Below, piece by piece: positions 48,584-60,591 of a stretch of 64,000 bases of DNA. The stretch covers positions 1,674,001-1,738,000 of the forward strand of contig JAAXNY010000006.1 of NCBI GenBank assembly GCA_013420905.1, in the 5' to 3' direction. Numbering within the stretch: position 1 is the first letter of the stretch; every line of letters begins with the position of its first letter. The notes beneath the pieces are model-generated. The model was not told the DNA's origin, searched no databases, and saw nothing but the letters and a program-made list of their open reading frames with translations. Source of the DNA: Collybia mongolica (taxonomy: Eukaryota > Basidiomycota > Agaricomycetes > Agaricales > Clitocybaceae). The position numbers and the translations under genes were made by a program.

Positions 48584-51146
48584 TTAGTCGATGCTGCGCC
48601 GTTTCGCTTGATTCCTGGGAGCTTCGGGCGTGCCAATCAGCCTGAGCTTGTCGCGAAATCCGGGACGAGACTTGTTATTTTCATCTTTCAACATGGGGTG
48701 ATCACCAATCTGCGAAGCCTTCTTCTGGATAAATACAAATTATGAATTTTCCTGACCGTGTTCAGCGAGAATACAAAGTACTAACCGAATTTTTCTTGCC
48801 GAGGCTGAAAAAGCGCCTCCTGGTTGGAGAGGTCGTGATCGGCCCATCTTGAGTAGTCTTTGATTTCGACCTGTTGTTGGAATCCACAGCATCAATTATA
48901 ACAATTGCTTTCGCCTCGGGCGATATGGTTGCATGTTCGGAAGAAGGGAATTGTGATGTGTTGGCTCCGCCGGATGATTTTGAAGCAGGATAAGTGGTTG
49001 GTAATTGCGAAAGGGCGCGGGAAGGGGTGTCAGTCCCGCCAAAGGTCGGAGAGTTTGTTCCTTCGACATTAACGAGCACCCAGCCTTGACCAGTTCCAGA
49101 ATTTGGTAGATCTTTCGGCTTCTGAGGCATGGTCTCGGCGACCATGCCGACCAGGGCAGCCTCGCTCTTTCTCAGCCCCATACCTGGTTCACTCATCTCA
49201 GGAGACAAGATGCGCGAGACCACCTCATGGATTGGAGTTGCGGGGCTTTCACCTGTGACTGAAATAGGCTGGCTATTCACCATACCATCATCCCCTTCGT
49301 ACTTTTCTTCGATGGGACTTGGTTGCCATGCACCCGGTAGCACAGGTCCCAGGGAGGATGCACGTTGCTCTACTGCGAGCTTTGCTCTAGCCGTTTGTTC
49401 TGTTTGGCCAGCATCTGATACAGCTCCTGTGCCCGTCCATTTGACCGGTATATCGTAACTAACCTCACTATTTGAAGAAAATGCAGAGTCCCTAAATACC
49501 CCTGGGCCGAGTAGTGGTGGGGTACGGCTAATGGTTCCACGCGGATCTTTTTGATGTGCCTGGTCCACTGAATCCTTCTGTTGTCCGTGGGGAATTTGTG
49601 CTTGCCGCATTGGAGACGACGGAGGAGATGGAGAATGAGATATCAGGAGCGGTGGCGTTTTTGACCGGGACGATACAGGAAGGTGGCTACGGCCACGACT
49701 AGGTGGTGTCGCAGATCTAGGTCTCATGTTCGCGGCGTGGATGGGCATTGGAGAAATAGGGGGGACTGGCCGGCTTGAAGTGCCTCCACTGTAGGGAGAT
49801 GCCGTATAGTATACATGCTGAGCGAACCCCGTCGTCCCCACGCCTGTCATATTCTCGTTTGTCTTGGAAATTACACTCGGAAGGTCTGCACGAAATCCTT
49901 CGTTCTCAATATCCGTTTCATTAATAAAGGGAGTGGGGACCTGTGCCCAGGGAGCCTGCTTCCGGAGAACGCCTGGTAATGAGGAAGTTCCAACACAGGG
50001 CTTGTAGTCGTCTTTGTTCTGGACGGAAACGTGATATAGGTTCCTGTCGTCACTGACCGCTCTTATATGTTGAGATGTAAGGGGCGAGGGCACTGCGATA
50101 TTGGGTTCAGTAGCTAGTCGCCGGTGTTGAGACGGGGTACTCTGAGGGGAGCCCATGTACAAATGATCAGAGGGGGATCCTGGTTTACGCTTTATCTCTC
50201 CGTGAGATGAGTTAAGGATTGAAGGTGCAGGGGAACCCTGGTTTGATAGATCATCCGTTGAAGATGATGTGGGACCGGTAAAAATCCAGAGATCTTTTAT
50301 TCGAGAACGATTTGGGTTTAGAGATATTGAAGAGAGCAAGGTAAATGACTGTGCGTCGAGAGATGAAAGTAAGGAAAGTATGTGTCGTAGAGAATCAGTC
50401 GCGTATGTGTCCTGTTGGAACCCTGCGAAAGAAGTGTGTTCAAATGGAAGAATATTTCACAAGAGGTACATACACTTGTATCCCTTTAGCTTGAATTCAA
50501 ATGAATTTTCGCCAACCTTTTTCTCAGAAACAACGCCACGCGGCCAGGATCCCCGAACAGCCTGTAGGATGGCTGGCGTCAAATGAAGGGGTGGGGCGAT
50601 GACGCGCATCAAGGTTGTGGATGCAAAAGATATCGCGAATGGTATTCTACTGGTCCTGTTCCGGTCAGACGCCTGACTACCAGAATTATCATGCAAAGGA
50701 GTGGTGTAGGAGGGGAGTGGTGTGCCAGACCGGGATCCAGGAACTGATGGTCCAGGCTTCGAAAAAGCCATGGCTAGACGATCGTCACTTTCGCGGCCAT
50801 AGTCGAGAGTAGAAAGGAAGGTATATCCACAGTGGTATATGATGGTAATGATATCGACCAAAAGTTTCTCCGTTGTGACACTCTTTGTATTCGCCCACGG
50901 CTTGCCTTCGAGGGTAAATTCGCAAAGATTTTGAGCCTCATCCTCGCGAAATCCAGAAAGAATACCTCTGTCGTCAAAAAGGTTACGAAGAGAAAATATG
51001 ACCGAGCGAGGAAAGGAATAAAAACGAATGAAGCTTGTTTGCGCGACAGCGAGGAGAGCGAATGAGCTTGAGGAATGCTTTTGCTGACGAATAAATTCCT
51101 TTCTCGGGGTGAAACCAGATTCTGGAGAGGTCGTCGAGGTCGCCAT
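48584..51146 (-). CDS. Large basidiomycete protein of unknown function
   Basis: Three exons were inferred. The N-terminal domain (about residues 20-230) is folded: FALLAVAQTSFIRFYSFPRS, VIFSLRNLFDDRGILSGFRE, DEAQNLCEFTLEGKPWANTK, LLVDIITIIYHCGYTFLSTL, ESDDRLAMAFSKP, FAISFASTTLMRVIAPPLHL, TPAILQAVRGSWPRGVVSEK, KKVGENSFEFKLKGYKWFQQ, DTYATDSLRHILSLLSSLDA and NRSRIKDLWIFTGPTSSST. The remaining 520 residues are Ser/Pro-rich and disordered, with many SP motifs. The tail after the last intron is KKASQIGDHPMLKDENNKSR, then PGFRDKLRLIGTPEAPRNQA and KRRSID. I do not recognise the family; there is no membrane segment or signal peptide. An upstream ATG at 51176 could add ten residues. The many SP sites suggest a phosphoprotein. 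Confidence 0.75.
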
Positions 51147-52531
51147 TCTAACGCGAGTCTGGCACGTTGGGAGCAACCTCGTTCAATGCGGCAGCTCCTA
51201 CTACTGTTATATTAGTATTAGCTCCCAACTCGAGACCACGTTTGACGTCAGACCCCACGTGGGTGGCATGAGGTAGGCACGTGATACGCTACCTGCTCCG
51301 GTCCGACGACCCTAGCTGTACATAAAAAATTATAAAAATTTGTAATCTGTACAAAATTGATATGATCTATGAGTGGCAGTTTTAGCTGGTGGTCTGCGAT
51401 AGGGTTCGGGAAGAAACTCCGAGGTTAGTAACTAACAGGTTACTAACATGGCAGCTTTGGAGGGGGTTATTCACAGATGTTAAAAATTGTTAGAAATGTT
51501 ATTAACACTGTTAATAATTGTTAATAATTGTTAAAAAATCCCTCCCCCCTACCAATCCCAGTTAGGCCCTTCCCCTTCATCTTCCTGCACTATATCTGGC
51601 CCTTTTACTTTTTTCTGAGTGATATTGACCTCTCCTGAACTCTCTGAGAACATATTAACAAAAATTGGAGATGTAAGATCAGTCAAGTAAGGTTTTAGAG
51701 CTTGTAAGACTATGCATGAGGCAGAAGCCATGATGATGATGTTAGAATATAGTATTAGAGCAATATGAGAAAAATTGTGATTTCCATAATTTTCCAATAA
51801 TCTTTCAGAGGCTAGATGAAAAATATGGATCAAAATCACCTAAAGTTGCCCAAAACTGTCCAGATAAACTGGGCAAAAAGTGGGATTATGCCATTACCAT
51901 GCAGTCCTGAGGTAACAGTGTGTGGGGAGATGGTTAGTGACTAATCATCAATAGGAGTTAATAGATTCAAATGATCTGTGGGACTGTTTTTTAATTTGGT
52001 TATTAACAATATTTAACATACCCTTTTGAGCGAGTTAATAACTAACATGTTACTAACATGTTACTAACCTGTTAGAAACTACGATGTTAATAAATAAGGG
52101 GTTTCTTCCGGAACCCTAGTCTGCGAGTAAATATGTACAATGAACAGCGCACCAACTTCTTCTGCCATCAATGGCGGCACGACTGCTAAACACAATAAAA
52201 TTTTAAGAGGTTTCTAGTGCACCACCAGGGACTGCCATAATCTGAGGAGGTATAGTAAATAATTTTTTAGAAAACCTAAGCGGCTACCAAGTTGTACTGC
52301 CTTCTACTTAGCAGGATGGGGTTTAGTGTTCAGGGTGCAAGTATTTAGCCTATTCGCTCAGGGGATTGATCCGCCTCTGCGGGCCCGGTCTACAGTCCTA
52401 CGGGCCGCTGGAGTTTTCGGGCCGGTCCATCCAAGGTTTTCATCTTTAAAGCTCATTTGCATGGTAGACAGGTCGCTCACTGAATCTCTCTCCTCATTTC
52501 GTTCCCCCCTTCTAATACCTGGTCCATAAAT
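51147..52531. other. Divergent intergenic region carrying the hAT element
   Basis: About 1.4 kb between the start of the unknown gene (-) and the oxidoreductase (+). Apart from the 719-bp element and its duplication, the flanks (51147-51391 and 52127-52531) hold no gene. Such an insertion lies in the possible shared promoter. Confidence 0.5.
51392..52126. mobile_element. Non-autonomous hAT-like element with 8-bp target-site duplication
   Basis: GTCTGCGA occurs at 51392-51399 and again at 52119-52126, directly flanking a unit of 719 bp (51400-52118). The two ends are terminal inverted repeats: both begin TAGGGTTC, then one variable base, then GGAAGAAAC, matching at 19 of 21 positions. Next to both ends lie repeated GTTACTAAC/GTTAGTAAC motifs in both orientations, as in hAT subterminal repeats. 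An 8-bp duplication and TAGGG-type ends are hallmarks of the hAT superfamily. The interior has only a 96-codon ORF (51549-51839, minus) with no transposase features. It is therefore a MITE or internally deleted copy that depends on a transposase elsewhere. The perfect duplication suggests recent insertion. Confidence 0.88.
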
Positions 52532-54440
52532 ATGCCTGAACAGCTTCGCAAACTGAACGTTTTGATGTGTAAGTTGCTGTCGCGATCTTGGCTGATATTG
52601 AACTAACCACTTTTTAGGTGGAACCGTGAGTTGTACGATGATAACTCCAGCATCGGAAGTCTAATTTCAATATGACTCACAGGGAGAGTATACCACTGGA
52701 TGGACAGGCTCCGGGGCCTCTAAATCTGACAAAAAGGTATGGGCAAACTTTGAAACACATTAGACGACTATTGACACATGATCATCATTTAGATTGGAGT
52801 ATGTTGTAGTCCCGACCTGCGTCTATCTGTGGCTCAATTTCATTCTAGGTCGTTGGCCTTACCTTGTTTGACCTCCGAAGACTTGGCAAGGTCAGGGAAC
52901 CATACCCCCCTTCGGACAATCTAACATCGAGTCTCGTAGGTTGATCAGCTGGGGATGGTCGGTGTGAATGGAGGAAAATTCCCAGATATCCGTGATCATC
53001 TGGCTGCAAACATTGGCGGTGCTTACAAGGACATGGACCTTTCGTGAGTCCATTCTCATGCTATTATATTATATACCTCATATAGTCGCTTTTAGATTCG
53101 AAGAATTCCCTAAACAAAGCAAGGTTGATCCCGAGGCTTGTCCGTTCATATTTTTCGCTTGCACAGGCATAGACTTATGATATACGTAGACAAAGAGGCG
53201 ATCGATAAAATGTCTGCAGGCGACGCAGTCATCATCTTCACCCCAGACAGCAAGTCCATCATTTCCCCTGCACTGAGGTATTGGAGATAATTGTACGCAT
53301 CTTAGGCACCCATTACGACATTGCGATATACGCAATCGAACGCGGAATCCATGTTCTTGTCACAAAACCCGCCACTCAGCTCCTCGCCCACCACAATGCC
53401 CTGATCGCCGCCGCGAAGAAGCACAATGTCGTTTGCTTCGTTGAACATCACAAACGGTCAGAACACTGTCATCATCTCGACAAGTCAATAAAGAGGTTAA
53501 TGACATCTACAGATTCGACCCAGTTTATAGCGACGCCAAGGCTCGTGCTGCGACTCTGGGAGAGTTCAACTTCTTCAACGCCTGGATGAGTCAGCCGAAG
53601 AGTCAACTCGAGACGTTCCGTGCGTGGGCAGGCAAAGACTCAGACATCAGGCAAGGCGTTTGTCTAGCGAATTGTTCATAACTAATAAACACGGTTTTTA
53701 AAGCTATTACCTTTCCTCACATCACATTGATATCTGCGCTTGGATCTTGCAGGATATTGCTTACCCTACACGCGTTGTCGCGAGCGCGGCCACCGGCATT
53801 GCAACAAGTGAGCCCTACAATTGTGTCTCCCAGACTGAGGACACGATTACACTCATGGTCGACTGGCAATCTATAAAAAGCCCTAAGCACAAGGGAACCG
53901 GCGTTTACACTGCCAGTTGGACCGCACCTCTGAAAGCCGGGGTCCACTCGGCTCAGCATTGGTACTATATGGGCGAGAAGGTCTGTTCATTTTTAAAAAA
54001 ATGTCTGAGACGTCCGCATGCTTACTTGTAGACAACAGGGTGACATTAACGTCGACCAAGCGCACAGAGGATACGATATCACTGTGGATGATACAGGCAA
54101 GACATGGTACAACCCATTCTAGTGTGTAGCTGCTTTTGAAGATTCGGATGAAGACAGAGTCTAATTAATGGTATCATGCAGCATGAAGTATTCTCCTTCC
54201 GAGAGCGGACACTTCGACGGACAGCGTGGATACGGCTACATCTCCATCGAGAAATTCATTGATGCTGCTCGCAGCGTCAATGCAGGGCTTTCCCAGCCGG
54301 CTGACTATGATAAGCACGGTCTACCCACTATCGCCAACACCGTCTTGACTACCGCTATCCTCAACGCGGGCAGAATAAGTTTGGATGAAAAACGAGCTGT
54401 TGGGATCAAGAAAAAGGGAGAAACATGGGCCTTGGAATGA
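52532..54440 (+). CDS. Gfo/Idh/MocA oxidoreductase, probable D-galacturonate reductase
   Basis: NAD(P)H-dependent oxidoreductase of the Gfo/Idh/MocA family. The N-terminal Rossmann part begins [20 protein letters not shown], then [40 protein letters not shown], and later [20 protein letters not shown] with the conserved KP of the family. The C-terminal part has [80 protein letters not shown] and [20 protein letters not shown]. It ends GETWALE at 54440. About twelve exons, including one 6-nt micro-exon (52793-52798, ATTGGA) and two introns with GC donors (53250-53305 and 53651-53703). The closest relatives I know are fungal D-galacturonate reductases, so pectin-derived sugar-acid use is inferred. 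Confidence 0.82.
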
Positions 54441-55689
54441 GCTTCACTCTGGAAACAATAGTGATGAATCAAAACAATGTATTATTATCTTGTAAGTATG
54501 TGTTGTACGTCGTTCTGCCATGACACCGCAACGAAACAACGGTCAAGGGCCCGAGAAGTATAAGCGGAAGATAAGGCGGTAACGAGCAATCGACGTGTGT
54601 ACTTCATTTGTTATGACTTGTCATGCATGGCTTTGTAGCTTGAGGAATATGAGGCAGTGTTATGAATGACTCCCTCCACTCGAGTGCCTCGACAACTAGA
54701 TTGTCCGGCATAAATTTTGAGGGTAGAGGTCGTCAACTTCAATTGAACAAGTGCTGATATGGATGTTAAAACGATGGGAATACGAAACGTCCAGAGGATG
54801 TAATTCACGAATTGGTTATTATAAAGACAAACGTGCAGGCCAGATAGTGACGAAGCCCTTCAGGCTTTTGAGGCGGATGATTGAACGAGACGACAGTCGG
54901 ATGTAGGTGGGGGAAACAAATGCAACAATGTGCAGGTGGTGAACAGAAATGTCAAGGAATGCCCAATGAAATAGTGAACAGACAGGGGCGGTAGCGGCAG
55001 AGACCAAAAAAACATGGTATCTAGCACGCGGCGTGTCAAATTGGTCGGCACGGTAGGGGTAAGGAAAAAAGAAAGACAAGTATATGATAAAGTGAAGAAT
55101 AAAATATACTTCAGAACGACTATAGGACGGAGACTGTCGTCGGGTGTGTGGACTGTGTTGAAGTGGATGATGGATGAGTTGCAAATGAATTGGGAGGTGA
55201 TGTTGAATGATGGTGGATGATGGATGCATAGAGAAACAAGAGGCGAGAATGAGTGTAAAAGTCGAAAAGAGGAGGGTTTTCGGGTACGACTAGAGACTAG
55301 AGTAATGTCAGAAGATTCGGCAGTGAGGTAGTATGGCTTCCCCGAATAACGTGAAAGAGGTCACGAAACAGAGGAAAGGATGGTTAGGTGGATGGAAAGA
55401 AACTGTCCCTAGACTACTGATGGCGTTTCACCTCCAGAAATCGTCCCCTCTCCAGTGTATCGGTCTTCAAAAACCCTCAAATAGGTTGTATGCCTGCCAT
55501 GATAGGATAGTGTTGCGGATGATCGGGTGGAAATTGAAACAATTGCGAGGAAAAGTCATGCATGGTTGATTGAGTTGCAGAATCAGATGAAAATGTCGGT
55601 GCGACGTGTATGGTATTACATTTTGTGGATTGTTGAAGTTTTTGTGACAAGGTCAACACTGCGAGACCAAGATACAGATAACTGAACTG
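54441..55689. other. Convergent intergenic region
   Basis: About 1.25 kb between the oxidoreductase and cyclin stop codons. ORFs on both strands are open but show no family features or splice partners. It probably includes a long 3' untranslated region of the cyclin mRNA. Confidence 0.4.
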
Positions 55690-57170
55690 CTATGACACTA
55701 ACGCGGCACGCGGGGAGACGACGTTGTTGAGACTGTGGAGGGCAGGGCGTCCGAATGCTACAAAATCATGTGGGAGGTATTGTTCCGGGGCAGAATCGAC
55801 ACGATGCTTGTTTAGCACAGGCTCAAACGACGATGATATGTTTTCCTTATCGTCCGAGGAATATGAACCCGTAAACGGATCGCTCGGGAAGGAGGGCGTT
55901 GTTGGTGTGAGTGGCATGTCATCAGACACATCAGAGACTGATGTTGAACAGCTCATAGGCGTGTTCACGGTCGACGTCGGTGACCGTTTGGGAGTGACTG
56001 GGAGGGATACAAAAGTCTGTCGAGCGAAGCGACCACCTTGCAGGTAATATTGGACAACGAATGTGGCCGCTTTGGAATAGAACGCGTAGGAGTATTTCTT
56101 GACCAATGTTTCTGAAAGATCGTTTACGTGTTTAGATAGACGGTTGTCCAGGTGATCGACAACCTCCAGACACTCTTCTGTTTCTTCCCAAACGCGACGA
56201 GGCTTGTCACACAAAAACCGTGCCAGTGTCAGAGCGGCCAAAGCAATGGAAGACGGCGTATACTTGACGAACTCTCGATAAAATAGAGTAATTTCCATCA
56301 AGAACCGAGCGACATGCTGAACTTTCGGTTCCTCCATGCAAGGACCACAACACATCAGTCTCAGCCATGCTTCAGCTGTTGGGTGACCCAGAGTCCATTG
56401 GATGGTTGACAGAACATGTCCTTCCATCTGGATGAAAGCGCTCTCTTCATATGTATCGCGACATATCTGAGCGAGGTCTTGGACGGTGGGGACGCGTTCT
56501 TTCGCATCTTCGAATTTCGCAGCGATCCACAGGGCGGCGCAGCCAACGAGCTGATAGTGCTTAATGTATACAATTCGGCGAGACACGTAGCGGTCGACGA
56601 TATTGAGCGTGAGATACAATGTTTCTGGGCGAAGACGGAAAGTAAAGTGAATCTCAACGAGAAAGTCGACAAGACATGGTCGCATGTGCCACCGAATTTC
56701 GGGCTGCTGATCCATTGATTGAGTGGATGACATTGTATATCGCTGAGGTGATTAACGTGTTAACGATGTAGCATAGGCGCGTAAGCGTACTTGTCGAGCA
56801 AACTGACCTCCATATCATGCATATAATACTGAATCTCATCGCGGTATTCTTCCTCCAGAAGAACGCCTTCTCTACGGAGTGCAAGGATCTGGGCCTCACG
56901 TTGACGTTGCTGGAGAATGGCGGTCTTGGCAGAGCGTGGTGACTTTCGAGCAGGGCCATTTGAAGGAAGAAGGGGAGATTTGTGAGATTTGGAAACCCCA
57001 TGAGGAGAAGGGCGCTTCTTGGGATAAATGAGGTGGTTGCGGGCGTGTCTGGTTGCGGCGGTAGAAACGTCTTTCATGTCGGTACAAATCGATTCGGACG
57101 GCGGTGCGATCGATGTAGGGCTGGATCGAGGGAATGGATGAGTCGAGAGTAAAATTGGGGTGGCATTCAT
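55690..57170 (-). CDS. Cyclin (Cln/B-type box)
   Basis: Two exons joined at a GTCAGT donor (after DME) and a CTCAG acceptor (before RYTMSSTQSMDQQ). The N-terminus is basic and disordered, with SP motifs. The cyclin box starts RWHMRPCLVDFLVEIHFTFR and continues LRPETLYLTLNIVDRYVSRR, VYIKHYQLVGCAALWIAAKF, EDAKERVPTVQDLAQICRDT, YEESAFIQMEGHVLSTIQWT and LGHPTAEAWLRLMCCGPCME, then a second box ending SKHVNDLSETLVKKYSYAFY. The C-terminal region has SP/TP sites and ends SPRAALVS at 55690. It should activate a cyclin-dependent kinase (Cdc28/Pho85 type), and the box resembles fungal G1 cyclins (Cln1-like). Which phase it controls cannot be told. ATGs upstream (57227, 57212) are possible starts; I chose 57170. 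Confidence 0.85.
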
Positions 57171-60100
57171 AGTGACACAGAAAGCATGAATAATTGTAAA
57201 AGAAGACGCCATGGCCTGGGGGGCCAAGTTTTGTTATAAAAAAGAGACAAGAAGAAAGAGGAAGCCGGGCGGTTAATAGACCGAGGTGTGTGCGCCAAAC
57301 AAAGTTCAAGTATGACAACTGGACATAAAAACAAAAAATTGGGAGAAAAAAAAAACACAACAAAAACAGTTTAAAAGATGAAGGATAAACTTACGGATGG
57401 TAGGCAGACTGCAATTCATGCGACAACGCAACGCGTGTCGATGTCAAGGGGTGGGCTTAGGTGGGTGAGATTACACACCCAGGCTGTGAAAGCGAGAAAA
57501 AGGGTCGTCAGCGTCTATAGTCGTGAGCTGCAGAAAGCAGGAGAAAAGAGAGAAAAGACAGAATCTAAGAGGTCGAAACGAGGGACAAGCTCGACGACAT
57601 TGAGATTGAGGAGAAGGGAAGGGAGGGTAGCAGGGGGGCGGAATATAAAAGTGATGTCCAAATGGGGAATGCCGGGGATGCCGAGAGACCGAGAGGTACA
57701 GTTTTGCAACCATCACATCTATCTTTTCTCACAATCTCAATGCCACCGCCCCCACACGGTCAAGTTCACCACATCGGGCATATCCCCGCCCATATCGGCC
57801 CGGCTCTCTGGCCTTCCCACGACCCCACGTTTCTCGACGTCTGACGTAGGGCTCACCTGCAGCTTTCTCTCTTGGGGACTGATTCTGGTCAACTATCCTT
57901 AGTGCATCCCTAATGCAATACTATGGGTACAACTCACCAGCGGCGCACGCGGGCAGGGAAAAAAAATTGGGAGGGACTCTGTAGTTGGGAACGTCAGTTT
58001 TATACGCCAGCTCAGACAGATGTATAGTTTTGTTACACACAGGGTGAAAACGATTGTCAGTTTTTGGTGGACGAAAAGGTAACCAAGGCGAATTAAAGGC
58101 GAATTACTTTGTTGGAAATGCTGTGCGATTATGGCCGGGACTTGGGAACAAAAGAATGACTGTGGGTGAGCTAGGAGAGGGAAGACTGGGCGGTCTTCTT
58201 TGTCTACGTGGTGATGGCCTGCAAGTAATTATCGTCGACTGGTAGACTCGCAATGAAACGAGTGCGACGATTACTGCTGTTGAGTTTGAGGTGGCGAAAC
58301 CCCTTGCTCGACCAGAAGGCAATTGGGAGACCAAAGTAAGGATGAGAGAGGGAAGGGACTGAGAAAGTTGTGTTGATTGAACAACACAAGTCTTTTCAAG
58401 GGGTTGTAGTGGGCGTACAATGCGTTCAAGGCGTGGATCGCTTAGCCCGCTCTAATGGAAACATCCAGGCTCAGATAAATATTCAATCCCTGTTTTGATA
58501 CCAGCACACCACGTTTCTTGCCTGCAGGCAGAACTGTCGAAATTCTCCCGTCACACCTTGGCTATTATGTAATCCAATATTTTCTACAAATGGGTTTAGC
58601 TAACAAGGTGGCACCGGCAACAAGTACTTGTTGAACAGGCATGCAAATCTGGTAGCCTTAAGTTTTACATATTATATGTACTAACGTCTTGCTTTGCCGT
58701 GCACTTTCTATATATTTTACCTTCCATGGAGGTCCCCTCTCTTCTCAACGAAATCGAAATCGATGTATTTTAAATAACCTGTCCTAGCAGATCTTCACTC
58801 AACCGGTCAGCTACCGGTGCAACCTCCCATCAGTCACCTTGAAGCTTCTTATCGAACCATCGCCGTGACCTGAATGTCCAATACCCATGCTTTATTTTGT
58901 ACATTGAAACGTAAATACGTCGCATGATTACACTCATGGACAGGGCAGTCAAGTTGTCCCCAGTTTCAGTACTTGAGCTGCTTTTTCGTGGGTTAGTCGG
59001 AGTCCAAGGGCATCAAGTCCTGAACGTACCTTCGGGGGATGTGAAATTTGCGTGTCAGGCCGTGTAAACTCACGGTTGATTATGGGCGTTCTTCCGGCGA
59101 TATGAAAGATTAGGCGAATGATTCCGGGAAAGATGGACTCAACAAGGCCGTAATTTCGAACAACGTCACTTGAAACAGTGTTTAGTTCTTCGTATTTCGG
59201 TTCCCTTACAGGCACGCTGCATACATGTCCCCAGGTCCACGACATCGCCCATACCCGTCGTCGGCCGTCCCCCATTGTCCAGCGTAATTTTGGAAATTGG
59301 GAACATGATCGTAAAAGATCCGCAAGAATCATTCAGGTCGCCATCTACACTGACGCCAACATAGCCAAGCCCATGTGGACAGCGATGTACGGGGAGACCG
59401 ACTGTAAGGACAGGTCTCCCAGAGCTTTACTGAAGATGGAAAAAGAACCCTGAGTATTTGTGACGTGTGTCTTTGATTGTTCTGGCGCGAGTTCCATGGG
59501 AATGTGGTGTGATCATGCATGTGGGGTTTGCAAAGTGGCATTGCCATTTCGCGAGTACCAAAATACTTTGACATTTTCAGGACAATGATGAGGAATGGAA
59601 GGCTATGACGGGAGAAATTGAAATACGAAGGTCATAGGTCGAGGATTTGTTAGGGAGTCACGCGTTGGTGGTGTTAGCGGCAGGGACGTAGGCCAAGTCA
59701 AAGCTTCCATATCAACAATGACGAAAGATGGACTTAGCGCCCGACCCAGTGGACACCCGTATGTAGGCATCCATGGAGAAAGAATTTGAAGAAACAACTG
59801 CATTCGTCGATCCGGGTATTACGGTGGGACCTGAAATCACAATAACTGATCCTTAGGCCGCTGGGTACACAAAACAAAGACTTCCCCGCGACCAATTTGT
59901 ATGAAAGCCAAAATTCTATGCCATCTATTCATCGTCCTCTTCCATATGTAGGGCTCACGTTCTGTTCACCGTAATTAGTGATGTCCTTCGAGGACCTGTC
60001 AGACGGCTTCTTGGGCTTCGCATCCGCGATTTTATCGGTTGGCTAATTTGAATATATGAGTCTACCAAAGGGTCCGCCCGGCGGACCCCGAAATGGATAA

Positions 60101-60591
60101 TAATGCTAACCGCTAGTCCTCTAATGAGTTCCAAAGTTCAAACAAAGGGAGCGCTGGAAAGATCATATATATTCGAGACTACCATGGCTTTGTAACGCAT
60201 ACCATCTCAATATATGAGAGACTGCTTTAGAATGACATGCACCAGGCGGGAATAATGGTCAATTTTGATTGTAATTTAAAAATTCACACCAGCTTGATGT
60301 TCACGTCCACACCTTGAAAGGGGATATATAATATATATATACCATGCGAAAAGGCCGGCGGAAGCTTCAAGCATGGTGAATGATCGATTAAATCTGTTTC
60401 TAGGACCCTGTAAGTACAAGAAGAACGAATTATAGAATAAGGGGAATGGAGATGAGTAGGCGAATATATACAATCAACATCGCGCATGTCATGGAACGTG
60501 TCCGCAGGGAACGTATGGCGAAACATCAAGATAAAAGGTGGTAAGGGATTGTGACTTTCCCGAGGATGGAGTTGTATCAACACTCTGGAAT
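57171..60591. other. Gene-poor region upstream of the cyclin gene
   Basis: About 3.4 kb with no gene I can support. The segment next to the cyclin holds A/T-rich tracts and purine-rich repeats on the plus strand (57530-57660), probably promoter or long leader of the cyclin mRNA. Minus-strand ORFs at 58949-59803 are open but do not join into a recognisable protein. A TA-rich tract lies at 60320-60345. The right end holds the 3' region of the next gene. Confidence 0.4.

Noticed and set aside
57378..57902. 174-codon plus-strand ORF upstream of the cyclin
   Set aside because: Low-complexity Lys/Arg/Gly-rich translation of a purine tract, without any family signal.
58949..59803. Possible small multi-exon gene on the minus strand
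   Set aside because: Several open fragments exist but I could not join them with consistent phases, and none matched a family.
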